NCBI RefSeq assembly: GCF_017741935.1
Contig: NZ_JAGHMH010000002.1
Span: 62,001 to 126,000, forward strand
DNA length: 64,000 nt
Source of the DNA: Rhizobium sp. 16-449-1b
GTDB taxonomy: Bacteria; Pseudomonadota; Alphaproteobacteria; Rhizobiales; Rhizobiaceae
Reading direction: 5' to 3'
Numbering within the stretch: position 1 is the first letter of the stretch; every line of letters begins with the position of its first letter. The translations under genes and the position numbers were made by a program. Under the pieces are notes generated by a model that was not told the DNA's origin, searched no databases, and saw only the letters and a list, made by a program, of their open reading frames with translations. This document shows, piece by piece, positions 17,247-25,180 of the stretch.

Positions 17247-17302
17247 GGGCATGGTTCGATGCCGGCTTGAAACGGCCGTGCGAAAACAATTCGAGGATAT
17301 CT

Positions 17303-17340
17303 GACCGGTCCCGCCTGAAGCGGGGCCGGTCTTGTTTTTT
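17303..17340 (+). terminator. Strong rho-independent terminator
   Basis: GACCGGTCCCGC and GCGGGGCCGGTC form a 12-bp stem (one G-T pair) around CTGAA, followed by TTGTTTTTT. It ends the small-gene transcript before the P1 hydrolase gene. Confidence 0.9.
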
Positions 17341-17416
17341 GGCCTCCCATATCGTCCTATCGCCTCCTGCTGATCGCCCATCTGCGAAAAGCCCACTGAC
17401 GAAGAGGACGCAGCAC

Positions 17417-18412
17417 TTGCTCAATCTGCTCACCGATATCGAAGGCCTCTCCGTCGGCCACGCCACGGATCTCGGCCTCGGCTCCGGCGTCACCGCCATC
17501 GTCTTCGATCGGCCGGCGGTCGCCTCCGGCGTCGTGCTCGGCGGCGCGCCCGGCGGCCGTGACACCGCGCTGCTCGACCCGTCGATGACCGTGACCGAGG
17601 TCGATGCCTTCGTGCTCTCGGGCGGCTCCGCCTTCGGGCTCGATGCCGCCGGTGGCGTCCAGGCCGGCTTGCGCGCCATGGGCCGCGGCTTTCCGGTTGG
17701 AAACCAGCGCGTCCCCATCGTCCCGCAGGCGATCCTGATGGATCTCCTGAATGGCGGCGACAAGGATTGGGGCCTGCAATCGCCCTATCGCGATCTCGGC
17801 TACGAGGCCTTCCGCGCCGCCGGCAAGGGTTCGTTTGCGCTCGGCACGGCGGGCGCCGGCACCGGCGCCACCACGGCGACCTTCAAGGGCGGCCTCGGCT
17901 CCGCCAGCGCCCGCTCGTCGGCTGGCCACACCATCGCTGCCATCGTCGCCGTCAATGCGCTCGGTTCCGCCACGGTGGGCGAGGGGCCGCATTTCTGGTC
18001 GGCGCCTTTCGAACAAGGCAGTGAATTCGGCGGCCTCGGCCTGCTGCAGGCAATCGATGCGCGCGATATCGCCATGCGCCTCAAGGGCATGAACACCACC
18101 GCGACCACCATCGGCGCCATCGTCACCGACGCGGTGTTGACGAAGGCCGAAGCCCATCGCCTCGCTATCATGGGCCATGACGGTTTTGCTCGGGCGCTAT
18201 TGCCTGCGCATCTGCCGCTCGACGGCGACACTATCTTCTCCGCCGCCACCGGCGCCAAACCGCTCGGCGGCCTGCCCGAATTCCTGGAACTCTGCCACCT
18301 CGCCACGCTTGTGATGGCCCGCGCGATTGCCCGCGGCGTCTATGAGGCGACGGCCCTGCCGGTGGAAGGCGCCCAGCCGGCATGGCGGGACCGCTATGCC
18401 GATCGTCTGTGA
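17417..18412 (+). CDS. P1/S58-family (DmpA/NylC-like) N-terminal-nucleophile hydrolase
   Basis: A 331-residue amide hydrolase. Family signatures are GLSVGHATD, a GxVLGGxPGGRDT-like segment, and FVLSGGSAFGLDAAGGV. The self-cleavage region is GMNTTATTIGAIVTDA: Asn226-Thr227 corresponds to the site where NylC-type enzymes cut themselves to expose a catalytic Thr. The family includes aminopeptidase DmpA and nylon-oligomer hydrolase. TTG 17417 is the probable start, with GAGG upstream; longer readings run back into the terminator. It precedes a LysR gene and a peptide transporter, suggesting intracellular cleavage of imported peptides or amides. Confidence 0.85.
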   Translation: MLNLLTDIEGLSVGHATDLGLGSGVTAIVFDRPAVASGVVLGGAPGGRDTALLDPSMTVTEVDAFVLSGGSAFGLDAAGGVQAGLRAMGRGFPVGNQRVPIVPQAILMDLLNGGDKDWGLQSPYRDLGYEAFRAAGKGSFALGTAGAGTGATTATFKGGLGSASARSSAGHTIAAIVAVNALGSATVGEGPHFWSAPFEQGSEFGGLGLLQAIDARDIAMRLKGMNTTATTIGAIVTDAVLTKAEAHRLAIMGHDGFARALLPAHLPLDGDTIFSAATGAKPLGGLPEFLELCHLATLVMARAIARGVYEATALPVEGAQPAWRDRYADRL

Positions 18413-18454
18413 TGGATTAGAGGATGGCATTGGTCCGAATGCGGAGACGGTGAG

Positions 18455-19372
18455 ATGCAGATACGCGCCCTGATGTATTTCGACGAACTGGTCCGCACCA
18501 ATTCGATGCGCCAGGCGGCCGAAAACCTGAACGTCGCGCCGACAGCGATCAGCCGACAGATCGAGAACCTCGAATATCATTTCGGCGCGCCACTGGTGGA
18601 GCGCAGCGCCCGTGGCGTCAAGCTGACGGCCGCTGGCGAGCTGCTGGCCGCCCGCGCCGGCCGCACCCTGCGCGAGCTCGATCACGTCGGCCAACTGATC
18701 GAGGACCTGAAAGGCCTGCAGGCCGGCCGCGTCGCCATCCACGCCAACGGCGCCACCGTCGCCAATCTCTTGGCGCCGGCGCTGGCCGAGTTCAGCCTCA
18801 AATATCCCAAGCTGCATTTCGAGGTCACCATCTCCAGCGCCCGCCAGGCCGTCGAGGCGGTCAATGGCGGCGAGGCCGATATTGCCGTCACCCTGTTTGC
18901 GCCGGCCGTAGCGGGCACCAAGGTGAGGCTGCGCTCCGAGATCGCCTACGACTTGATCGTCGCGACAGGCCATCCGGCAGCCGAGCGGCTGGAGGTCAGC
19001 CTCAAGGATATAGCCGACTATCCATTGGCGCTGCCCGATCAGTCCTTCGGCTTCCGCCAGGCCTTCGACGCCCTGTTCGAGAAGGCGGGGCTGAGCTTCG
19101 ATGCCGTTTTCGTCACCAGCTCGCTGGAAATGCTGAAGGAGCTGGTGCTGAGCGGCGCAGCCGCCACGCTGCTTCCGGCGCTGACGGTGCGCCGCGAGAT
19201 CGAGGCCGGCCAGCTGCGCGCCGTGCCGCTGGCGCCGAGAAGCACCATCCGCACCCATGTCGATCTCTGTGTCGCGCCGGATCGCCAGCTATCCTTCGCC
19301 GCCTCCAAGCTTCTCGATTTCATCGAGCGCTTCATGCGCGAGCGCGCCGGCGGCCCTGTCGGCAAGGGCTGA
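18455..19372 (+). CDS. LysR-family transcriptional regulator
   Basis: A 305-residue regulator. The winged helix-turn-helix is at residues 1-60 (SMRQAAENLNVAPTAISRQI), and the C-terminal part is a periplasmic-binding-type effector domain. It sits in the same direction between the P1 hydrolase and the peptide-binding protein gene. Inverted repeats at 19446-19466 and 19471-19492, in the gap before the transporter, are possible binding sites. It probably controls the transporter-amidase operon in response to a peptide or amide-like molecule. Confidence 0.9.
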   Translation: MQIRALMYFDELVRTNSMRQAAENLNVAPTAISRQIENLEYHFGAPLVERSARGVKLTAAGELLAARAGRTLRELDHVGQLIEDLKGLQAGRVAIHANGATVANLLAPALAEFSLKYPKLHFEVTISSARQAVEAVNGGEADIAVTLFAPAVAGTKVRLRSEIAYDLIVATGHPAAERLEVSLKDIADYPLALPDQSFGFRQAFDALFEKAGLSFDAVFVTSSLEMLKELVLSGAAATLLPALTVRREIEAGQLRAVPLAPRSTIRTHVDLCVAPDRQLSFAASKLLDFIERFMRERAGGPVGKG

Positions 19373-19445
19373 GGAAATGCAACGGCCGCCAACCGACGGT
19401 CTTTGACTTGTATCGCCTTGCACTTGCATCGAGCGGGAAATTCCT

Positions 19446-19492
19446 GTGTAGCTCTTTCGGCTACACTGAGCACACAAAATCGTCATTGTGTG
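19446..19492 (+). promoter_or_regulatory. Two adjacent inverted repeats upstream of the peptide-binding protein gene
   Basis: GTGTAGC (19446-19452) pairs with GCTACAC (19460-19466), and CACACAA (19471-19477) pairs with TTGTGTG (19486-19492). Both lie 70-115 bp before the binding-protein start. They could be regulator sites or leader hairpins; the sequence alone does not decide. Confidence 0.4.
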
Positions 19493-19559
19493 TGCACAGG
19501 CGCAATGACACTCTATCGGCAATCGGCCAGTTGCAGCAAGCGGCGGCCATGAAGGGGAC

Positions 19560-21092
19560 ATGATGATCAAGCTTTCGCTCGCGCCTTCCGCGCGTCTCGT
19601 TCGTCGTCTTTCGCTTGGGGCCGCCATCTCGGCCGGCCTGCTGATGCTGAGCCTGACGCCGGCTGAGGCCGCCAAGACCACGCTCAGCCTCGGCATGACC
19701 ATCGAACCCACAGGCCTCGACCCGACGATCGCCGCCCCCGTCGCCATCGGCCAGGTCACCTGGCAGAACGTCTTCGAGGGTCTGGTGACGATCGACGAGG
19801 CCGGCAAGGTTCAGCCGCAGCTGGCGAAAAGCTGGGAGATCTCGGCCGACGGACTGACCTATACGTTCAAGCTGCGCGAAGGCGTCACCTTCCACGACGG
19901 GCAGGCCTTCGATTCCGCTTCCGCCAAGTTCGCGCTCGACCGCGCCCGCGGCAAGGACTCCGTCAATCCGCAGAAGCGCTTCTTCACCTCCATCGCCTCG
20001 ATCGATACGCCCGATGCCGCGACGCTTGTCTTGCATCTCTCCGAGCCCACCGGCAGCCTGCTCTACTGGCTCGGCTGGCCGGCCTCCGTCATGGTGGCGC
20101 CGAACTCGGCGGCCGACGACAAGACCAAGCCTGTCGGCACCGGCCCCTTCAAGTTCGTGAGCTGGGCCAAGGGCGACAAGGTCGAGCTGGAAAAGAACGC
20201 CGGCTATTGGAACAAGGATGTCTCGGTCGCCCTCGACAAGGTCACCTTTCGCTTCATCGCCGATCCGCAGGCGCAGGCAGCCGCGCTCAAATCCGGCGAC
20301 GTCGACGCCATTCCCGAATTCGCAGCACCCGAGCTGATGTCCTCCTTCGACGGCGATGCCCGGCTGATGACCAAGATCGGCAACACCGAGCTCAAGGTCG
20401 TGGCCGGCATGAACAATGCCGAAAAGCCTTTCAACGACAAGCGCGTGCGCCAGGCATTGATGATGGCGATCGACCGCAAGACGGTGGTCGAAGGCGCCTG
20501 GTCCGGCTTGGGAACGCCGATCGGCAGCCACTACACGCCGAATGATCCCGGCTATGTCGATCTGACGGCCAAGCTCCCCTACGATCCCGAAAAGGCCAAG
20601 GCGTTGCTTGCGGAAGCCGGCTATCCCGATGGTTTCACCTTCACCATCAAGTCCCCGCAAATGGCCTATGCACCGCGCAGCGCCGAGGTCATGCAGGCCA
20701 TGCTCGCCGAAATCGGCGTGACCATGACCATCGAGCCCACCGAATTCCCGGCCAAGTGGGTCCAGGACGTGATGAAGGACCGCGCCTACCAGATGACCAT
20801 CGTCGCCCATGCCGAGCCGATGGACATCGACATCTATTCCCGCGATCCCTACTACTTCAACTACAAGAATCCTGATTTCAACGCGCTGATGAAGAAGGTC
20901 CAGGAAACCACCGACCCGGCCGCACAGGCCAAGATCTACGCCGAAGCGCAAACCATCCTCGCCGACGACGTCCCCGCGCTCTTCCTCTTCGTCATGCCCA
21001 AGCTCGGCGTCTGGGACAAGAAGCTGAAAGGCCTCTGGGAAAACGAGCCGATCCCATCGAACGTGCTCACCAACGTCTCCTGGGACGAGTAG
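19560..21092 (+). CDS. Peptide/nickel-type ABC transporter substrate-binding protein (SBP family 5)
   Basis: A 510-residue periplasmic protein. A signal peptide ends near residue 37 (TPAEA|AKTT). The mature part has family 5 features: GLDPTIAAPVAIGQVTWQNV, LAKSWEISADGLTYTFKLRE, and GTGPFKFVSWAKGDKVELEK. AAGGGGAC precedes ATG 19560; ATG 19563 is equivalent. It belongs with the two permeases at 21914-23726 but is separated from them by an 800-bp repeat array. The ligand is likely a di/oligopeptide or amide, judging from the hydrolases around it. Confidence 0.92.
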   Translation: MMIKLSLAPSARLVRRLSLGAAISAGLLMLSLTPAEAAKTTLSLGMTIEPTGLDPTIAAPVAIGQVTWQNVFEGLVTIDEAGKVQPQLAKSWEISADGLTYTFKLREGVTFHDGQAFDSASAKFALDRARGKDSVNPQKRFFTSIASIDTPDAATLVLHLSEPTGSLLYWLGWPASVMVAPNSAADDKTKPVGTGPFKFVSWAKGDKVELEKNAGYWNKDVSVALDKVTFRFIADPQAQAAALKSGDVDAIPEFAAPELMSSFDGDARLMTKIGNTELKVVAGMNNAEKPFNDKRVRQALMMAIDRKTVVEGAWSGLGTPIGSHYTPNDPGYVDLTAKLPYDPEKAKALLAEAGYPDGFTFTIKSPQMAYAPRSAEVMQAMLAEIGVTMTIEPTEFPAKWVQDVMKDRAYQMTIVAHAEPMDIDIYSRDPYYFNYKNPDFNALMKKVQETTDPAAQAKIYAEAQTILADDVPALFLFVMPKLGVWDKKLKGLWENEPIPSNVLTNVSWDE

Positions 21093-21156
21093 GTGGCGGG
21101 AGGGTTTGTGTTGGTGGGAGAGGATGGAGAGATTAGGGTAATCACTGAGCCTGCGG

Positions 21157-21282
21157 CCCCCTCATCCGCCTGCCGGCACCTTCTCCCCGTTGGGGCGAAG
21201 GGACGTGTGGCGGGCCGCTCGCGCCGATCTCTTCCCTTCTCCCCGATGGGGAGAAGGTGGCCCGAAGGGTCGGATGAGGGGG
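21157..21282. repeat. Palindromic repeat A, copy 1
   Basis: A 126-bp unit starting CCCCCTCATCCG and ending with the reverse complement CGGATGAGGGGG. Inside are nested CTTCTCCCC/GGGGAGAAG pairs. It matches copy 2 (21496-21621) in length and layout. This style of mosaic palindrome is common between genes in Rhizobiales (RIME-like). Confidence 0.85.
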
Positions 21283-21324
21283 CTACGGACGCTGAGCGTA
21301 AACATCATCGCCCCACCAAGGTTG

Positions 21325-21371
21325 CCCCCCTCTGCCCTGCCGGGCATCTCCCCCACAAGGGGGGAGATCGG
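21325..21371. repeat. Palindromic repeat B, copy 1
   Basis: A 47-bp unit containing the hairpin ATCTCCCCC-ACAA-GGGGGGAGAT, preceded by CCCCCCTCTGCCCTGCCGGG. Repeated at 21682-21728 and inverted at 21426-21472 and 21784-21829. Confidence 0.85.
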
Positions 21372-21425
21372 CTTGGCTTACCCGCTCGTTCCACTCTCAT
21401 TGTTTGGCCGAAACCTCACCACTTG

Positions 21426-21472
21426 CCGATCTCCCCCCTTGTGGGGGAGATGTCCGGCAGGACAGAGGGGGG
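21426..21472. repeat. Palindromic repeat B, inverted copy 2
   Basis: Reverse complement of the B unit at 21325-21371 (ends GGCAGGACAGAGGGGGG). With copy 1 it makes a larger inverted pair about 55 bp apart. Confidence 0.85.
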
Positions 21473-21495
21473 TATCCCGCCCACCGAGCCCGCGG

Positions 21496-21621
21496 CCCCC
21501 TCATCCGGCTGCCGCCACCTTCTCCCCGTTGGGGAGAAGAGACTCGTAGCTGGCAGCTCGCGCCGACCTCTTCCCTTCTCCCCCGCGGGGAGAAGGTGGC
21601 CCGAAGGGTCGGATGAGGGGG
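21496..21621. repeat. Palindromic repeat A, copy 2
   Basis: A second 126-bp A unit with the same CCCCCTCATCCG...CGGATGAGGGGG ends and the same inner hairpins as 21157-21282. The interior differs at scattered positions, mostly in loops, so the stems are preserved. Confidence 0.85.
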
Positions 21622-21681
21622 CCACACGCGCGAAGTTCACTTACAGTCGAGCCGCAAAGAGCCATCCCCCCGCCAAGGTTA

Positions 21682-21728
21682 CCCCCCTCTGCCCTGCCGG
21701 GCATCTCCCCCACAAGGGGGGAGATCGG
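21682..21728. repeat. Palindromic repeat B, copy 3
   Basis: Same orientation and almost the same sequence as 21325-21371. The flank after it (GCTCACCCGCTCGTT) also resembles the flank of copy 1, so the duplication extends beyond the B unit. Confidence 0.85.
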
Positions 21729-21783
21729 CTGGGCTCACCCGCTCGTTCCGACCTCAACGTTCAGCGATGCCATCGCAACGATT

Positions 21784-21829
21784 CGATCTCCCCCCTTGTG
21801 GGGGAGATGTCCGGCAGGACAGAGGGGGG
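21784..21829. repeat. Palindromic repeat B, inverted copy 4
   Basis: Inverted B unit, equivalent to 21426-21472, ending 84 bp before the permease start. It completes a duplicated A-B-B' block between the binding-protein and permease genes. Confidence 0.85.
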
Positions 21830-21913
21830 TATCCCAACCACCGAGTCCGCCTTCACTGTCCCCCGCTCCGAGCTCGCCTCCAACAAGGCAAGCTCCACCC
21901 CAAGAGCCGCCGC

Positions 21914-22861
21914 ATGATCGCCCTCGTGCTCCGTCGCGTCGCCGGTCTCGTCCTCACGCTGCTCGTGGTCTCGCTGCTGATCTTCGCCGTCATGGACATG
22001 CTGCCCGGCGATCCGGCCTCGATCATGCTCGGCACCTCGGCCTCGCCGGAGACGCTCGCCGCGCTCCGTCACGAGCTCGGCCTCGACCGGTCGCTCCTGG
22101 TGCGCTACGCCGAGTGGCTGGCAGGCGTCTTCACCGGCGATCTCGGACGCTCCTACACCTACGGCGTCCCCGTCGCCGGCCTCATCTTCGAGCGCCTCGC
22201 CGTCACCCTGCCGCTCGCCCTCATCGCCATCCTGCTCTCCGTGGCCATCGCCATCCCCCTCGGCGTCACCGCCGCCTCCAGGCGCGGCGGTATTGTCGAC
22301 GCGGTCGCGACCGTCTTCTCCCAGGTCAGCATCGCCGTCCCGGCCTTCTGGGTGGCGCTGCTGTTGATCATCCTGTTTTCGACCACGCTCGGGCTGATGC
22401 CGGCGGGTGGGTTTCCGGGCTGGAGCGCGGGTGTTTGGCCGGCGCTGAAGGCCTTGCTGATGCCGGCAGTGGCGCTGGCCCTGCCGCAGGCGGGCGTGCT
22501 CACCCGCGTCACCCGCTCGGCGGTGCTCGACACGCTGCATGAGGATTTCACCCGCACCGCCCGCGCCAAGGGTCTGTCGTCAGCCACCGTGCTCTGGCGC
22601 CATTCGGTACCCAATGCGCTGGTGCCGATCCTCACCATCCTCGGCCTGCAATTCACCTTCCTGGTGGCCGGCGCAGTCTTGGTCGAGAATGTCTTCAATC
22701 TCCCCGGCCTCGGACGTCTCGCCTACCAGGCGCTGTCGCAGCGCGATATCGTCGTCATGCAGGATGTGGTGCTGTTCTTCGCCGGCCTCGTCATCCTCAT
22801 GAATTTCCTGGTCGATCTCTCCTATCTCGCGATCGACCCGCGTCTGAGAAAGGGGATCTGA
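21914..22861 (+). CDS. Peptide-type ABC transporter permease (DppB/OppB-like)
   Basis: A 315-residue inner-membrane permease with six membrane segments. The N-terminal pattern RRVAGLVLTLLVVSLLIFAV and MLPGDPA is typical of DppB. The EAA-like loop FTRTARAKGLSSATVLWRHS would contact the ATPase. It begins at ATG 21914, just past the repeat array; the longer in-frame reading translates repeat sequence and is not credible. It overlaps no gene but the next permease starts one base after its stop. Confidence 0.92.
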   Translation: MIALVLRRVAGLVLTLLVVSLLIFAVMDMLPGDPASIMLGTSASPETLAALRHELGLDRSLLVRYAEWLAGVFTGDLGRSYTYGVPVAGLIFERLAVTLPLALIAILLSVAIAIPLGVTAASRRGGIVDAVATVFSQVSIAVPAFWVALLLIILFSTTLGLMPAGGFPGWSAGVWPALKALLMPAVALALPQAGVLTRVTRSAVLDTLHEDFTRTARAKGLSSATVLWRHSVPNALVPILTILGLQFTFLVAGAVLVENVFNLPGLGRLAYQALSQRDIVVMQDVVLFFAGLVILMNFLVDLSYLAIDPRLRKGI

Positions 22862-22862
22862 G

Positions 22863-23726
22863 ATGGCGCCCCTGGTCTCGACCGCAACAAGTATCGGCCG
22901 CCGTCGCATGCGCGGCGTCAAGCGCGTCAACCTCATCATCGGCGCCGCGATCGTCGCGTGCCTCGTCGCCATCGCGCTCGTGTCGCTCGTCTGGACACCG
23001 CTGCCGCCGGCCAAGATGCAGATCATCCACAAGCTGCAGCCGCCGCTCGGCTTCGGCCTTCTCGGCACCGATCAGCTCGGTCGCGACGTGCTCTCCATGC
23101 TGATGGTCGGCTGCTGGAATTCGCTGTCGATCGCGATTGTCGCCGTCGCCATCGGCGGCACGCTCGGCACCATCGCCGGTTTGGCCGTGGCCGCCTTTCG
23201 CGGCATCTTCGAAACGCTTCTGATGCGCGTCTGCGACGTCATCTTCGCGCTCCCGCCCATCCTCTCGGCGATGATGCTCGGCGCCTTCCTCGGTGGCGGC
23301 CGGCTGACGGCGATTGCCGCCATCGCGACCTTCCTTATTCCGGTCTTTGCCCGTGTTGCGCTGGCGAGCGCGCTGCAGGCCTGGAGCCGCGATTACGTGC
23401 TCGCCGCTCGCGCGCTTGGCAATACGCGGCTGGCGATTTCGCTGCGCCACGTGCTGCCCAATATCATGAGCCAGCTCATCGTCCAGGTGACCATTCAGCT
23501 TGGCCTCGCGGTCCTCACCGAAGCGGGCCTCAGCTTCCTCGGTCTCGGCCTTGCCCCGCCGGCGCCGAGCTGGGGGAGGATGCTGGCCGATGCGCAGACC
23601 TATCTTGCCCTTGCCCCCTGGCTTGCCATCCTCCCCGGCCTCGCCATTGCGCTCTCCGTCCTCGGCTTCAACATGCTCGGCGACGGCCTGCGCGATCTCC
23701 TGGATCCCCGTGAGGCCAGTCGCTGA
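22863..23726 (+). CDS. Peptide-type ABC transporter permease (DppC/OppC-like)
   Basis: A 287-residue permease. A first membrane segment near residues 23-45 is followed by the DppC hallmark GLLGTDQLGRDVLSMLMVG, and the coupling loop SRDYVLAARALGNTRLAISL. It lies one base after the DppB-like stop, so the two are co-translated and form the heterodimer channel. No ATP-binding subunit follows; the next gene is an amidase. Confidence 0.92.
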   Translation: MAPLVSTATSIGRRRMRGVKRVNLIIGAAIVACLVAIALVSLVWTPLPPAKMQIIHKLQPPLGFGLLGTDQLGRDVLSMLMVGCWNSLSIAIVAVAIGGTLGTIAGLAVAAFRGIFETLLMRVCDVIFALPPILSAMMLGAFLGGGRLTAIAAIATFLIPVFARVALASALQAWSRDYVLAARALGNTRLAISLRHVLPNIMSQLIVQVTIQLGLAVLTEAGLSFLGLGLAPPAPSWGRMLADAQTYLALAPWLAILPGLAIALSVLGFNMLGDGLRDLLDPREASR

Positions 23727-23788
23727 TTGAGCAAGTCGCTGATTGAAGACGCCGTTGATTTGATGATGTCATTTTGAAAGACCGCGCC

Positions 23789-25180
23789 ATGACCGAGATC
23801 GACCTGAGCATCCGCGACCTGAAGCGGCACTTTGCAAGCAAGAGCCTGTCTCCGCTGGAATACTGGCTGGCGCTGGAGCCGCATATCGCCGCCTGGGAGC
23901 CGCACATCGCCGCGCTCTATCTCTACGATCCCGAAGCCGCCCGCGCCCAGGCCAAGGCCTCCACCGAGCGCTGGGCGAAGGGCGAGACGCTCGGCCCGCT
24001 CGATGGCATTCCGGTCACGCTGAAGGAGCTTATTGCCACGAAAGGCCAGCCCGTCCCGCTCGGCACCAGGGCCGTGGAGCTGACGCCGGCGCTTGACGAC
24101 GCCCCCATCGCCGCCCGCATGCGCGAGGATGGCGCCATCATCTTCGCCAAGACCACATGCCCTGACTACGGCATGCTCTCGTCCGGCCTCTCGAGCTTCC
24201 ACAAGCTCAGCCGCAACCCGTGGGATGTCAACCAGAACCCTGGCGGTTCCAGCGCCGGCGCCTCGGCGGCGGCCGCGGCCGGCTATGGTCCGCTGCATAT
24301 CGGCACCGATATCGGCGGCTCCGTGCGGCTCCCGGCCGGCTGGACTGGCATCTTCGGCTTCAAGCCCAGCCACGGCCGCATCCCCGTCGATCCCTATTAT
24401 GTCGGCCGCTGCGCCGGGCCGATGACGCGCACGGTCGATGACGCGGCGCTCGCCATGGCGACGCTCTCGCGGCCGGACTGGCGCGACGGCACCAGCCTGC
24501 CGCCGAACGATATCGACTGGACGGATCTCGACATCGACCTCTCGGGCATGCGCATCGGCCTGATGCTCGACGCGGGCTGCGGCCTCGATGCCGAGGATGA
24601 GGTGAAGGCGGTGGTCGTTGCGGCGGCGAAACAGTTCGAGAAAGCCGGCGCCGTCATCGTCCCTGTCGGCCCGGTGCTGTCGCGGGCGATGCTCGATGGT
24701 CTCGACAATTTCTGGCGCGCCCGCTTCTGGGGCGATATCGAGGGGTTGAGCGAGGAGCGGCGGGAGAGCATCCTTCCCTATATCTACGGCTGGGCCAAGG
24801 GTGGGGCCGATGTCAGCGGCGTTGCCGCGGTCAAGGGCTTCAACCAGACGATCGAGATGCGCAAGGCCTGCGGCGCGCTGTTCGAGACGGTCGACGCCGT
24901 GCTCTCGCCCACCAATCCCATTGTCTCCTATCCGGCCGAATGGGCCTCGCCGACCAACGATCCGGCCCGGCCCTTCGAGCACATTGCCTTCACCGTTCCC
25001 TGGAACATGTCGGAGCAGCCGGCCTCGTCGATCAATTGCGGCTTCTCCAGATCCGGCATGCCGATCGGCCTGCAGATCGTCGGCCCCCGCTTCGACGACA
25101 TGAGGGTTCTGAGACTGTCGAAAGCCTTCGAAACGTGGTCGGGCGGCGTCACCGCATGGCCGAAGCCGCCGGTTACATGA
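23789..25180 (+). CDS. Amidase-signature family amidase
   Basis: A 463-residue enzyme of the amidase signature family, which hydrolyses carboxamides with a Ser-cisSer-Lys triad. The triad is visible as Lys79 (PVTLKELIATKG), Ser154 (NPGGSSAGAS) and Ser178 (GTDIGGSVRLPA). No signal peptide, so cytoplasmic. ATG 23789 begins MTEIDLSIRDL; an in-frame TTG at 23774 has no ribosome site. It follows two peptide permeases by 62 bp and likely acts on the imported compound. Its end overlaps the convergent NlpC/P60 gene by 8 bp. Confidence 0.92.
   Translation: MTEIDLSIRDLKRHFASKSLSPLEYWLALEPHIAAWEPHIAALYLYDPEAARAQAKASTERWAKGETLGPLDGIPVTLKELIATKGQPVPLGTRAVELTPALDDAPIAARMREDGAIIFAKTTCPDYGMLSSGLSSFHKLSRNPWDVNQNPGGSSAGASAAAAAGYGPLHIGTDIGGSVRLPAGWTGIFGFKPSHGRIPVDPYYVGRCAGPMTRTVDDAALAMATLSRPDWRDGTSLPPNDIDWTDLDIDLSGMRIGLMLDAGCGLDAEDEVKAVVVAAAKQFEKAGAVIVPVGPVLSRAMLDGLDNFWRARFWGDIEGLSEERRESILPYIYGWAKGGADVSGVAAVKGFNQTIEMRKACGALFETVDAVLSPTNPIVSYPAEWASPTNDPARPFEHIAFTVPWNMSEQPASSINCGFSRSGMPIGLQIVGPRFDDMRVLRLSKAFETWSGGVTAWPKPPVT

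Noticed and set aside
21157..21829. Possible CRISPR array
   Set aside because: Units are long, palindromic, in both orientations and irregularly spaced, with no uniform spacers and no cas genes.
21093..21913. Several frames of 60-119 codons and a 274-codon frame in the repeat array
   Set aside because: They translate palindromic repeats (recurring SPPLWGR and PSALPGISPTRGE-like strings on both strands), not proteins.
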